Both the position numbers and the translations under genes were made by a program. A DNA stretch of 62,115 nucleotides from Glycomyces harbinensis. GTDB taxonomy: Bacteria; Actinomycetota; Actinomycetes; Mycobacteriales; Micromonosporaceae. The notes beneath the pieces were generated by a model. That model worked only from the letters and a program-made list of their open reading frames with translations. It was not told the origin of the DNA and searched no databases. The stretch is taken from assembly GCF_900101745.1 (NCBI RefSeq), contig NZ_FNAD01000024.1:1-62115 (forward strand), read 5' to 3'. Every line of letters begins with the position of its first letter. Positions within the stretch are counted from its first letter, which is position 1. Of the stretch, positions 24,544 to 32,846 are shown in pieces.

Positions 24544-25659
24544 ATGAAGACCGTGAAGCGATACGCGGCCATTCCAGTGGTCGCCGCCCTGGCCCTCGCC
24601 GGCTGCAGCGGCGGCGGCGACACGTTGGAGGAGGGGGCCGACGGCCTCACCAAGATCACCATCGGCATCTCGCCCTTCCAGGACACCTACCTGCCGATCA
24701 TCGGCCAGGAGCAGGGCTGGTTCGAGGAGGCCGGGCTGGACGTCGAGCTCAAGTCCCTGGCCTGGAACGCCATCACGCCGGCCCTCATCTCCGGCGACGT
24801 CGACATGGCCGTCAACAACACCACCGGCGTCGTGTCCATCGCGAACTCGGACCCGGACATCGTCTACGCCTACGGGTGGAACCCGTTCACCGAAGGCTCG
24901 GCCCTGATGGTCCGCGACGGCGGCTCGCTCACCACGATCGACGACCTCGAGGCCGAGCTCGGCGACCGCGAAGCGGCCCGGACGGCGATGATCGAGAGCC
25001 TCGCGGGCAAGGAGATCGTCACGACCCTCTCGACCGACATGGGCAAGCAGATCAACGACGCGCTCGCGTCGGTCGGCATGGACGAGACCGACGTGCAGTT
25101 CGTCGACATGGACCCGGACGCGGGCCTCGCCGCGTTCCTCAGCGGCACCGGCGACGCCTACCTCGGCGGCGTCCCGCAGCGCGCCAAGGCCCTCGAGGAG
25201 GGCATGGTCGTCGCCCTGGCCGGCCCCGACCTCGCGCCGCCGCCCATCAACGGCGTCATCACCAAGCGCGCCTACGTCGAGAACAACGAGGAGGCGCTGC
25301 TCGCCTTCGTCAACGTCATGCACCGCATCGTCCGCTACTGCGACGCCGAGACCGACGCGTGCGGCACCACCGTCACCGACCGATTGAACGAGGAGACGGC
25401 CGCCGGACTGACGCTCGACGGGTTCAAGGAGTACTGGCAGAACATCGAGCTGTACGCGGGCAACGCCGCGGACGCCGAGTCGATGATCCTCGACGAGGAG
25501 GGCGTCGCCTACTGGCAGGACACCTGGGACAGCGACAACTCCTACCTCGTCGACACCGGGGCGATCCCGGCGCCCGTGGACGCCGCCGACCACTTCCTCA
25601 TGAACGACGTCTGGGACGCCTACGTCGCCGAGTACGGCGCCGACGAGACCGGCTATTAG
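24544..25659 (+). CDS. NitT/TauT-family substrate-binding lipoprotein
   Basis: The 371-residue protein has a lipoprotein signal (AALALAGC, Cys about residue 21) and an SsuA/THI5-like fold (ITIGISPFQDTYLPIIGQEQGWFEEAGLDVEL, then LISGDVDMAVNNTTGVVSIAN). The family binds small anionic or heterocyclic compounds such as sulfonates, nitrate, formyl-aminopyrimidine or riboflavin. It is longer than most members because of an acidic C-terminal part. It supplies ligand to the two upstream membrane components; substrate is unknown. Confidence 0.88.
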   Translation: MKTVKRYAAIPVVAALALAGCSGGGDTLEEGADGLTKITIGISPFQDTYLPIIGQEQGWFEEAGLDVELKSLAWNAITPALISGDVDMAVNNTTGVVSIANSDPDIVYAYGWNPFTEGSALMVRDGGSLTTIDDLEAELGDREAARTAMIESLAGKEIVTTLSTDMGKQINDALASVGMDETDVQFVDMDPDAGLAAFLSGTGDAYLGGVPQRAKALEEGMVVALAGPDLAPPPINGVITKRAYVENNEEALLAFVNVMHRIVRYCDAETDACGTTVTDRLNEETAAGLTLDGFKEYWQNIELYAGNAADAESMILDEEGVAYWQDTWDSDNSYLVDTGAIPAPVDAADHFLMNDVWDAYVAEYGADETGY

Positions 25660-25670
25660 AAGGGACGACC

Positions 25671-26495
25671 ATGAGCGTCAAGATCCACCACATCGTGACC
25701 GGGGAGCTGGAGAGCTCACTGGCGGTGTCGCTCCTGAACTCCGGCGCGCACCCGGACCTGCCGGAGGAGGACCGGCGGCCCTTCGGGTACCGGCACGACA
25801 TCGTCCGGCGCGACGGGTCGGTCCACGAGGGAGTGATGGTCCCCGTGCCCGTCTGGCTCCTCGAAGGCACCGACCGCACGATCCTGATCGACACCGGCCT
25901 GGGCGACATCGACGAGGTGTCGCGGATGCAGAGCCGCTACGGCGTCGACTTCGTCGCCTCCCGCTCGGCCGACCAGGACCTCGTGGCGGGCCTCGCCGCC
26001 CACGGCGTCGAGCCCGGCGACGTCGACGTGGTCGTGCTGACGCACCTGCACTTCGACCACGTGGGCAACAACGAGCTCTTCCCCAACGCCGAGTTCATCG
26101 TGCAGCGCGACGAGCTGCCGCAGGCCACCGAGCCGCCGAGCTTCTGCATGTTCTATTACCCGGAGTACGCCTACAAGGTCGAGGCCGTGCGCGACCGCCT
26201 GCGGGTCATCGACGGCGACGAGCGGATCGACCCCGCCGTGCGCCTGGTGAAGATCGGCGGCCACACGCCCGGATGCATGGTCGTCATGGTCGAGACCGAA
26301 CTCGGAACGGTCTGCCTCACCAGCGACGTCATGTACAACTACAAGAATCTCGAGCTGAACTGGCCCATGGGGTCGTTCTGGGACCTGCCCGACCTCATGG
26401 CCGGCTACGAGCGCCTGCACCGGGAGGCCGACCTCATCGTCCCCGAGCACGACTGGAAGTTCCGCGAACTGTTCCCCACCGGAACCATCGGATGA
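25671..26495 (+). CDS. Metallo-beta-lactamase-fold hydrolase (AHL-lactonase-like)
   Basis: The 274-residue protein has a complete dinuclear zinc site: THLHFDH (H125, H127, D129, H130), H198 in GGHTPG, D219 in TSDVMY and H260 in PEHDW. Pattern and length match the group that contains N-acyl-homoserine lactonases and other lactonases. In this operon it more likely opens a lactone or ester of the imported compound than quenches signals. The ATG follows AGAAGGGACGACC; the open frame extends far upstream only as a shadow of the binding-protein gene. Confidence 0.88.
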   Translation: MSVKIHHIVTGELESSLAVSLLNSGAHPDLPEEDRRPFGYRHDIVRRDGSVHEGVMVPVPVWLLEGTDRTILIDTGLGDIDEVSRMQSRYGVDFVASRSADQDLVAGLAAHGVEPGDVDVVVLTHLHFDHVGNNELFPNAEFIVQRDELPQATEPPSFCMFYYPEYAYKVEAVRDRLRVIDGDERIDPAVRLVKIGGHTPGCMVVMVETELGTVCLTSDVMYNYKNLELNWPMGSFWDLPDLMAGYERLHREADLIVPEHDWKFRELFPTGTIG

Positions 26496-26508
26496 AAGGC
26501 GCCCGAAC

Positions 26509-27255
26509 ATGAAGAAGGCACTGCTCCTCGGTGAGTCCTGGACCACCCACATGATCCACCAGAAGGGCTTCGACAGCTTCACGACCACCGAGTACGTCGA
26601 AGGCGGACGCGAGTTCGCCGCGGCCCTGCGCGAAGGCGGATGGACCGTCGACCACCTTCCCGCGCACACCATCGAGACGGCGTTCCCCGCCGACCTCGAC
26701 GCGCTGCGGTCCTACGACCTCGTGGTCATCAGCGACGTCGGCGCGAACACGTTCCTGCTGACCCGCGCGGTCTTCAACGCCAGCGCCAGCGAACCGAACC
26801 GGCTCGGCCTGCTCCGCGAGTACGTGCTCGGCGGCGGCGGCCTGCTCATGGTCGGCGGCTACCTCTCGTTCTCGGGCGTCGACGCCAAGGCCGGGTACGC
26901 CAACAGCCCGATCGGCGACCTGCTGCCCGTGGAGGTCCTCGAGGTCGACGACCGCGCCGAGCACCCCGAGGGTGCGAGGGTCAGGGTCCTGCGGCCCGAC
27001 CATCCGGCCCTCGGTTCGGTCGGCGAGGTCTGGCCCGCGCTGCTCGGGTTCAACCGCACCAAACCGAAGGGCGGCGCCGACGTGCTCGCCGAGGTCAACG
27101 GCCACCCCCTGGTGGCGGTCGCCGAGGCCGGCCGAGGCCGGACCGGGGTGTTCACCTCGGACATGTCGCCCCACTGGGCTCCTCCGCCGTTTATGGAGTG
27201 GACGGGTTACGCGCCCTTGTGGCGCGCGCTGTCGACCTGGGTCGCCGGCGATTGA
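26509..27255 (+). CDS. GATase1-like protein (PF07090 type) lacking the catalytic cysteine
   Basis: The 248-residue protein has the flavodoxin-like GATase1 fold pattern (KALLLGESW, DALRSYDLVVISDVGANTF, REYVLGGGGLLMVGGYLSFSG, GRTGVFTSDMSPHW) of the putative glutamine amidotransferase family PF07090. The nucleophile-elbow position in VGGYLSFSG holds no Cys, and the whole protein contains no cysteine, so it cannot be a glutaminase. It may act as a binding or non-thiol enzyme on a sugar-like ligand, as some ThuA-like proteins do. Start ATG is 13 bases after the hydrolase stop, with GAAAGGCG upstream. Confidence 0.8.
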   Translation: MKKALLLGESWTTHMIHQKGFDSFTTTEYVEGGREFAAALREGGWTVDHLPAHTIETAFPADLDALRSYDLVVISDVGANTFLLTRAVFNASASEPNRLGLLREYVLGGGGLLMVGGYLSFSGVDAKAGYANSPIGDLLPVEVLEVDDRAEHPEGARVRVLRPDHPALGSVGEVWPALLGFNRTKPKGGADVLAEVNGHPLVAVAEAGRGRTGVFTSDMSPHWAPPPFMEWTGYAPLWRALSTWVAGD

Positions 27256-27264
27256 GAGGAGGCG

Positions 27265-27299
27265 CGCGGGACGGGCGCGACGTCCGCGTCCGTCCCGCG
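27265..27299 (+). other. Intercistronic hairpin
   Basis: CGCGGGACGG (27265-27274) pairs perfectly with CCGTCCCGCG (27290-27299). It lies between the GATase1-like and kinase genes and could be a partial terminator or an mRNA stabiliser. Confidence 0.5.
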
Positions 27300-27342
27300 T
27301 CGACCGCATCGCACCGCAGCGCGGACGAAGAGGAGGCACCAC

Positions 27343-28236
27343 ATGTTCGCCACCACCCCGAAACCACCGCGGGTCGCGGTCGTCGGCTCGGTCAACATCG
27401 ACCTGGTCGTCACCGTCGACCGGCGAGCCGCGCCCGGTGAGACGGTCCTCGCCTCCGGCTACGCCGAGTCCGTGGGCGGCAAGGGCTACAACCAGGCCGT
27501 GGCCGCCGCCAAGCACCTGCACACCCACCTGATCGGCTGCGTCGGCGCCGACGCGTACGGCGAACTGGCCGTGGACGGCGCGCACCGCCGCGGCGTCGAC
27601 GTGGACGAAGCGGCGCGCGCCGACGTGCCGACCGGCCGAGCGTTCATCGAAGTGGACCGCAACGGGGAGAACAGCATCGTCGTCGCCCCGCTCGCCAACC
27701 ACGCGCTGACCGCCGCGCACGTCAGTGCCGCGCTCGGGCGCGTGCGCCCTGCGGCCGTCCTCGCGCAACTGGAGATACCGTTCGACGCCGTCTCGACCGC
27801 GGCGCGCTGGTGCGAGGCGCACGGCTCCAGGTTCATGCTCAACCCGAGTCCCGTTGCCCCGCTGGTGACGGGGATCGTCCGCCTGGCCGATCCGCTCATC
27901 GTGAACGAGCGGGAGGCCGAGAGCCTGATCGCGCAGTTGCGGCCCGCCGATCGCTTCGAACCGGGCGACCCGGAGGCGGCCGCCCTGCTGCTGGGCAAGC
28001 TCGCCGGGTCGGTGGTGGTCACCGCCGGACCGCGCGGCGTGGCGTTCGCGACCGCCGAGGAGCACGGGCACGTTCCGGCCAGGACGGTCCGGGCCGTCGA
28101 CACGACCGGCGCCGGAGACGAGTTCGCCGGCACGCTGATGGCGTCCCTCGCCGCGGGCGAGCCGTTCGCCCGCGCCGTCGAACGGGCGAACACCGCCGCC
28201 GCGGACCTCGTCGCGACCCCGCGCTCCGAACGCTAG
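27343..28236 (+). CDS. PfkB-family carbohydrate kinase, ribokinase-like
   Basis: The 297-residue kinase has both PfkB signatures: VVGSVNIDLV...GGKGYNQAVAAAK near the start and DTTGAGDEFAGTLMASLA with the catalytic Asp near the end; NPSPVAPL and NEREAE are also typical of ribokinases. It phosphorylates a sugar or nucleoside-like substrate in the cytoplasm. It closes the LacI-led operon, which argues that the imported compound contains or yields a pentose or similar furanose. The specific substrate cannot be read from sequence. Confidence 0.9.
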   Translation: MFATTPKPPRVAVVGSVNIDLVVTVDRRAAPGETVLASGYAESVGGKGYNQAVAAAKHLHTHLIGCVGADAYGELAVDGAHRRGVDVDEAARADVPTGRAFIEVDRNGENSIVVAPLANHALTAAHVSAALGRVRPAAVLAQLEIPFDAVSTAARWCEAHGSRFMLNPSPVAPLVTGIVRLADPLIVNEREAESLIAQLRPADRFEPGDPEAAALLLGKLAGSVVVTAGPRGVAFATAEEHGHVPARTVRAVDTTGAGDEFAGTLMASLAAGEPFARAVERANTAAADLVATPRSER

Positions 28237-28331
28237 AACGGGCCCGTCGAGGCCGTTGGCTCGCAGGCACGTTCGCGCTCGACTACGCTCCGTTCGATTT
28301 GATCTGGTTTGCGGTTTTCACCCCGAACATC

Positions 28332-28360
28332 TTGACACTATATCGACTGATATCTATAGT
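28332..28360 (+). promoter_or_regulatory. Consensus-like housekeeping promoter of the xylanase operon
   Basis: TTGACA (28332-28337) and TATAGT (28355-28360) are separated by exactly 17 bases in an AT-rich island, a near-perfect sigma-70/HrdB promoter for an otherwise GC-rich genome. Confidence 0.8.
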
Positions 28361-28367
28361 TTGGAAC

Positions 28368-28399
28368 CGTAAGTTTCGGAATATTCTCCGAAAGTTTCG
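28368..28399. promoter_or_regulatory. Two xylanase-type operator boxes (CGAAAGTTTCG)
   Basis: CGTAAGTTTCG (28368-28378) and CGAAAGTTTCG (28389-28399) are 21 bases apart, two helical turns, directly after the -10 box. The second is the exact complement of the CGAAACTTTCG box known upstream of Streptomyces xylanase genes. An inverted repeat TTTCGGA/TCCGAAA (28374-28380/28387-28393) links them. Repression of the downstream GH10 operon is likely. Confidence 0.75.
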
Positions 28400-28420
28400 A
28401 ACGAAGGAGAGAGTCGAACG

Positions 28421-28555
28421 ATGCTCCGCAAACCGGATTCCACCGCGCCACGGTCCCTCGTGGACGCAGGCCCGAACATCGGCTCCCGGTACGCCGCTGC
28501 TCCGCACGTCTCGCCCGGCCCCGCGACCCAGGGCCGCCGAGGAGCCGTGTCATGA
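28421..28555 (+). CDS. Possible 44-residue leader peptide, coupled to the esterase gene
   Basis: An ATG ten bases after GAAGGAGAGAG, the first strong ribosome-binding site after the promoter, opens a 44-codon frame (MLRKPDSTAPRSLVDAG...). Its stop overlaps the esterase ATG (ATGA), the arrangement of coupled genes. The peptide is Pro/Arg/Ala-rich with no recognisable domain and no signal peptide. It may only serve to deliver ribosomes to the esterase start, or be a chance frame. Confidence 0.4.
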   Translation: MLRKPDSTAPRSLVDAGPNIGSRYAAAPHVSPGPATQGRRGAVS

Positions 28556-29502
28556 CACTGCGACGACGAACCGTCCTCGGCCTCGGTCTCGCCGGAGCCG
28601 CCACCGCGAGCGCGTCCCTGCTCGGCGCCCGGCACGCCCTCAGCGATCCGCTGAGCGGACCCCGCCCCGCGCCCTTCCAGGACGCGCCGACCGAGCCGTT
28701 CGCGATCGGCGTGCGCGAGTTCGGCTGGAGCCGCGGCGACCGCCGCCTCACCACCCGCATCTTCTACCCCGCCACGGGCAGCCCCGGCGGCGAGCCGGTG
28801 CGGGACGCCCCGATCGCCGACGGCGCTTTCCCGGTCTGCGAGTTCAGCCACGGCCTCGGCGGCAATCCCGAGAGCTACGCGCCGCTGGTGCGCCCGCTCG
28901 CCGCGGCCGGCTTCATCGTCCCCGCACCGGTCTTCCCCACCACCTCGAGCGGCACCGAGGGCAACATCGGCGACGTCTACAACGGCAACCAGTCGATGGA
29001 CGTCTCCGAGGTCATCACGCGGACGCTCGCGCTGAACGACGCCTCGGGCGACCCGTTCGCCGGGCGCATCGACGTCGACGCGGGCGTCGGCGTGGCCGGA
29101 CACTCCCTGGGCGGCATGACGACCCACGGGCTGCTGACCGCGTGGCCCGACGACCGGATCGCCGCCGCGGTCCCGTTCGCCTGCGTGGACATGGGGAACC
29201 CCGCCGGCTCCGTGTCGGCCAACGTCATGTTCGTCCACGGCGACCAGGACCCGATCTGCCAGTACGGTCTGGCGCGCCAGGCGTACGGCGAGCTGCCGGC
29301 GCCGAAGGCGTTCCTGACCCATCAGGGCATCGGCCACGACGAGTACATCTGGGGTGACGCCAACCACGACGCGACCGTCGCCACCTATGTGGACTGGATG
29401 CGATGGAGCCTTTACGGCGACACCGCCGCCCGCGACCGCCTCGCACAGGACGCCGCCGCCCCGGGCCTCGTCTGGGACGCCGAACTCGCCATCAGCGGAT
29501 GA
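28552..29502 (+). CDS. Tat-exported alpha/beta hydrolase (esterase)
   Basis: The 316-residue protein begins with a twin-arginine signal (LRRRTVLGLGLAGAATASA), so it is exported folded. The alpha/beta-hydrolase core shows the oxyanion segment FSHGLGG, nucleophile S185 in GHSLGG, acid D233 in HGDQDPI and H262 in GIGHDEY. It resembles the dienelactone-hydrolase/PAF-acetylhydrolase-like group. Its place directly before a GH10 xylanase gene and behind xylanase-type operator boxes suggests removal of ester groups from plant cell-wall polymers. The substrate is inferred from context. Confidence 0.82.
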   Translation: MTLRRRTVLGLGLAGAATASASLLGARHALSDPLSGPRPAPFQDAPTEPFAIGVREFGWSRGDRRLTTRIFYPATGSPGGEPVRDAPIADGAFPVCEFSHGLGGNPESYAPLVRPLAAAGFIVPAPVFPTTSSGTEGNIGDVYNGNQSMDVSEVITRTLALNDASGDPFAGRIDVDAGVGVAGHSLGGMTTHGLLTAWPDDRIAAAVPFACVDMGNPAGSVSANVMFVHGDQDPICQYGLARQAYGELPAPKAFLTHQGIGHDEYIWGDANHDATVATYVDWMRWSLYGDTAARDRLAQDAAAPGLVWDAELAISG

Positions 29503-29522
29503 CCTACGGAGAAGGAAGAGCC

Positions 29523-30548
29523 ATGACAGACAACCCAGTACGGCGCCTGCGCCGCAGGATCACCGCGGCCGCGGCCGTCACGGCCGCAGCGGGACTCGCC
29601 GCGGTCGGGGCGCTGACGTTCGCCGGCAGCGCCTCCGCGGCGGACACCCTCGGCGCCTCGGCGGCCGAGAGCGGCCGGTACTTCGGCGCCGCCATCGCGC
29701 CGAACTTCCTCGGCGAGGAGGGCTACTCCAACACGCTGACCTCGGAGTTCAACAGCATCGTGGCCGAGAACGCGATGAAGTGGGACGCCACCGAACCCAG
29801 CCGGGGCCAGTTCAGCTTCTCCGGCGGCGACCAGCTCGTCGCGCTGGCGCAGGAGCACGGCATGGAGGTCCGCGGCCACACGCTCGTCTGGCACGCCCAG
29901 CAGCCGGGCTGGGTCCAGGGCCTCGCCGGCCAGGCCCTGCACGACGCCATGACCGGTCACATCGCCGGCGTCGCGGGCCACTACCAGGGGCAGATCAGCT
30001 CCTGGGACGTGGTCAACGAGGCCTTCGAAGGGGACGGTTCGCGTCGCCAGTCGAACCTGCAGACCCAGTTGGGGGACGGCTGGATCGAGGACGCGTTCCG
30101 CGCCGCCGACGCGGCCGACCCCGACGCGAAGCTCTGCTACAACGACTACAGCACCGACGGGATCAACGCCAAGAGCACCGCGATCTACGACATGGTCGTC
30201 GACTTCCAGGCCCGCGGCGTCCCGATCGACTGCGTCGGCTTCCAGACGCACTTGAGCACCGGTGCGGATCTCAGCTCCTACCAGGAGAACCTGCAGCGCT
30301 TCGCCGACCTCGGCGTGGACGTCGAGATCACCGAGCTCGACGTCGGCGGCTCGGGCTCGGCCCAGGCCGACGTGTACCGGGCCGTCACCGAAGCGTGCAT
30401 GAACGTCGACCGGTGCACCGGCATCACCGTCTGGGGCATCACCGACAAGTACTCGTGGCGAGGCGAGGAGACCCCGCTGCTCTTCGACGGGAACTACCAG
30501 AAGAAGGAGGCGTACCAGGCCGTGCTCGACGCCCTGAACGCCGCGTGA
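29523..30548 (+). CDS. Secreted GH10 endo-1,4-beta-xylanase
   Basis: The 341-residue enzyme has a Sec signal peptide ending in ASA (about residue 39), then a single GH10 barrel: FNSIVAENAMKWDATEP, RGHTLVWHAQQPGW, acid/base E166 in SWDVVNEAFE, and nucleophile E271 in VEITELDV, ending with TVWGITDKYSWR. All catalytic residues are present and the length is that of a bare catalytic domain without a binding module. ATG follows GAAGGAAGAGCC. It is the second structural gene of the esterase operon and ends in a strong terminator. Confidence 0.95.
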   Translation: MTDNPVRRLRRRITAAAAVTAAAGLAAVGALTFAGSASAADTLGASAAESGRYFGAAIAPNFLGEEGYSNTLTSEFNSIVAENAMKWDATEPSRGQFSFSGGDQLVALAQEHGMEVRGHTLVWHAQQPGWVQGLAGQALHDAMTGHIAGVAGHYQGQISSWDVVNEAFEGDGSRRQSNLQTQLGDGWIEDAFRAADAADPDAKLCYNDYSTDGINAKSTAIYDMVVDFQARGVPIDCVGFQTHLSTGADLSSYQENLQRFADLGVDVEITELDVGGSGSAQADVYRAVTEACMNVDRCTGITVWGITDKYSWRGEETPLLFDGNYQKKEAYQAVLDALNAA

Positions 30549-30563
30549 GCGACACCCTCCCAA

Positions 30564-30593
30564 GGCGGACGCGGGCCGAAGCCCGCGTCCGCC
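30564..30593 (+). terminator. Terminator after the GH10 gene
   Basis: GGCGGACGCGGGC (30564-30576) pairs perfectly with its complement at 30581-30593 over a CGAA tetraloop, 15 bases after the xylanase stop. Confidence 0.85.
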
Positions 30594-30735
30594 GCTTCGG
30601 TCCACAGGCGAGCTTCCCCCCGAGGCGCATCCGGAGATTCCAACGGATTCCAACCGCCCCTGGCCGTCGGGGCGATTCCGCGGTCTGATGGGTGCCGTCC
30701 CCGCGTGCGTACGGGGAGCACCCGGAGGAGCGTCC

Positions 30736-31344
30736 TTGTACCACAGTGTCCTTCCCCCTCCGCCGCAACGGCAGCGGAATCTCTGGATGGTCGGCGGCAC
30801 CGTGGTCGTGTCGCTCGCGGTCGCCATGGCCGCGACACTGCTCGTCCTCGGGCAGGTCGCCGACGGCCCGGGCGGCGCCGTGCTCGCCGACGAGACCTGC
30901 GAGCGGTTCGACCTCGCCTCGTACGAGGACCTCTTCGGCACCGCCCCCGATCCCGACGAGACCGCCGCCGACGGCTACAGCGGCACCGGCACCGGCAACT
31001 TGACCTGCACCTGGAGACACAGTGGAGCGGACGGCGCCGGCATCGCCGTGGACGCCTGGGCCAGTGCCGAATCCGCCGACCAGTTCTGGCTGGACGAGAA
31101 GTCCTGGTGGACCTCGCACGCGGGCAGCGTCACCGACTTCCCGGACGCCGGCGAGTCCGGCTTCCACTACGTGCAGGGCGGCGAGGACGAGCCGCAGAAG
31201 CGCCAGATCATGTTCGTGCTCGGCAGGTTCACCGTCTCGGTGTTCTGCTGGATCGACCCCGCGGCCCAGTCGACCGGAGACGCGGACGCCTTCCTCGAAG
31301 ACCTGGCCGAACAAGCGGACGCCATAGTCGCCGACGCCGCCTGA
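30736..31344 (+). CDS. Membrane-anchored extracytoplasmic protein of unknown function
   Basis: The 202-residue protein has a short Pro-rich cytoplasmic start (YHSVLPPPPQRQ), one membrane helix (about residues 16-40) and an acidic outer domain with three Cys (ETCERFDL, LTCTWRH, VFCWID) and several Trp. The layout is common in actinomycete DUF3558-like lipoprotein-type proteins, but no family is certain. TTG at 30736 is chosen because GGAGGAG lies six bases upstream; an ATG frame begins 48 bases earlier. It stands alone between two glycosidase genes. Confidence 0.65.
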   Translation: MYHSVLPPPPQRQRNLWMVGGTVVVSLAVAMAATLLVLGQVADGPGGAVLADETCERFDLASYEDLFGTAPDPDETAADGYSGTGTGNLTCTWRHSGADGAGIAVDAWASAESADQFWLDEKSWWTSHAGSVTDFPDAGESGFHYVQGGEDEPQKRQIMFVLGRFTVSVFCWIDPAAQSTGDADAFLEDLAEQADAIVADAA

Positions 31345-31670
31345 ACGCCGAAGCCCTTGCTGCGGGCATTCCCCGCCATGAAGGCCGAACGAGGAACAAG
31401 ACATCGAAAGTCTTGACTTTATCTATGGGTTGTCGTTACCGTGATGGAAACATCTCGCCGCTTGCCGACCCCGACAGGCGCGGACCCGGCATCCGCGGCT
31501 CGCCGTTCGACGGTCGATCTCGTTGCGCGCCACTCGTAGCAGCGCCCCGATGTGATCGTTAACTCGATGAGTCGCCGCCGACGAAGGGAGGGGTGGCGCG
31601 ACGTCCCGCATCACCGTCACCGCGATCCACACGCTTGCACGTGCACTGCCGCACGAGACAGGACGACACC
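31345..31670 (+). promoter_or_regulatory. Upstream region of the GH5 gene
   Basis: This 326-base gap holds the inverted repeat AAAGTC-TT-GACTTT (31407-31420), whose second arm overlaps a TTGACT -35-like box. The bases CGAAAGT before it recall the xylanase operator boxes at 28368. A matching -10 box is weak. The rest of the gap shows nothing clear. Confidence 0.45.
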
Positions 31671-32717
31671 ATGAGTTCCGAACAGCACGCTCGACCGGGC
31701 CGGCGGCTTCGCCACCTGCTGCTCACGATCATCGCCTCCCTGGTGCTGATGCCGATGGTCGCTCTGACGAGCGCCTCGCCCGCCGGCGCGGCCACCAACT
31801 CCTTCAAGGGCTTCAACTGGGCGGAGCTGGGGGACAACTTCAGCACGAGCCCGCTCGTCGTCCAGGGCCTGAGCAGCTCTGACAGCTACGACACCGTGCG
31901 CGCCAAGGCCAACGCGGTCTACGACGACATGGCCTCGACGGTCGGCGCCAACACCGTGCGCCTGCCGATCAACACCCACACCGTCTCCTCGAACTGGTGG
32001 AACGCCTACCGGGGTGCGATCGACGCCGCGACCGACCGCGGCTTCAAGGTCATCCTCGCCTACTGGGAGGACGGCGCGGCCTCGGGCGGGCGCATCACCA
32101 ACATGGCCGCGTTCAACACCATGTGGTCCAAGGTGACGAACCAGTACGGCTCCAACAGCCGGGTCTACTTCGAGCCGATGAACGAGCCGCACGGCTACAG
32201 CTCCGCCGAGTGGCGCGACGTGGCCGCCGACTGGCTCGACTACCACTACTCGGCTCCGGACGCGCGAGCCCTCATCGGCGGCACCGGCTACAGCCAGGAC
32301 CTGCGCCCGATCTGCGGCGACAGCCGCTTCAACGGGACCATGCTGTCGATCCACGACTACGCCTTCTTCTACGCCGAGCGCGACTACTGGGCTCACCGCA
32401 ACGGTTTCGAGGCCCGCCTGGGCAACTGCGCCTCCCGCGCGGTCATGACCGAGTTCGGCGCGCCGATGAACAACGGGCTGAACTACCACAGCACCGCCGG
32501 CACCGACAACTTCGTCAACCACATCCGCGCCGTCACCGACGAGATGCGCGAGCAGGGCATGGGCAGCACCTACTGGCCCGCGCTCGGCGGCAAGACCGGC
32601 AACATCGGCTACGACTGGTACTCCATGTTCGCCTTGAGCGGCAGCGGCACCAACCTGAACCTCTCCATTCGCAACCAGTCCGGCGCCGACCGCCTCCGGC
32701 ACGGCTGGGGCCTGTAG
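31671..32717 (+). CDS. Secreted GH5-family glycoside hydrolase
   Basis: The 348-residue protein has a signal peptide (LLLTIIASLVLMPMVALTSASPAGA) and a GH5 barrel: NTVRLPINTHTV, acid/base E172 in YFEPMNEPHGY, LSIHDYAFFY and nucleophile E261 in AVMTEFGAP, then STYWPAL. GH5 covers endoglucanases, mannanases, xylanases and galactanases; the sequence resembles cellulase-type members, but the specificity cannot be fixed. There is no binding module. The ATG follows GGACGACACC. Two hairpins follow the gene. Confidence 0.88.
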   Translation: MSSEQHARPGRRLRHLLLTIIASLVLMPMVALTSASPAGAATNSFKGFNWAELGDNFSTSPLVVQGLSSSDSYDTVRAKANAVYDDMASTVGANTVRLPINTHTVSSNWWNAYRGAIDAATDRGFKVILAYWEDGAASGGRITNMAAFNTMWSKVTNQYGSNSRVYFEPMNEPHGYSSAEWRDVAADWLDYHYSAPDARALIGGTGYSQDLRPICGDSRFNGTMLSIHDYAFFYAERDYWAHRNGFEARLGNCASRAVMTEFGAPMNNGLNYHSTAGTDNFVNHIRAVTDEMREQGMGSTYWPALGGKTGNIGYDWYSMFALSGSGTNLNLSIRNQSGADRLRHGWGL

Positions 32718-32725
32718 CCACGCAC

Positions 32726-32755
32726 GCCGTCCGCTGACGACACGCGGCGGACGGC
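32726..32755 (+). terminator. Terminator hairpin 1 after GH5
   Basis: GCCGTCCGC (32726-32734) pairs perfectly with GCGGACGGC (32747-32755), nine bases after the stop codon. Confidence 0.7.
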
Positions 32756-32758
32756 GAC

Positions 32759-32800
32759 CCCGGGGCCGTCGCGCGCCGAGCACCGCTCGACGGCCCCGGG
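32759..32800 (+). terminator. Terminator hairpin 2 after GH5
   Basis: CCCGGGGCCGTCG (32759-32771) pairs perfectly with its complement at 32788-32800 (16-base loop). It is a second hairpin in tandem with the first, giving a double terminator. Confidence 0.75.
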
Positions 32801-32846
32801 TGCCCCTGATCGCTGAGAGACCGAGCCACGAGAAAGGAACGACCTC

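Noticed and set aside
25671..26495. Quorum-quenching AHL lactonase as the definite function
   Set aside because: The zinc site fits, but the operon context is catabolic and the same fold covers many lactonases.
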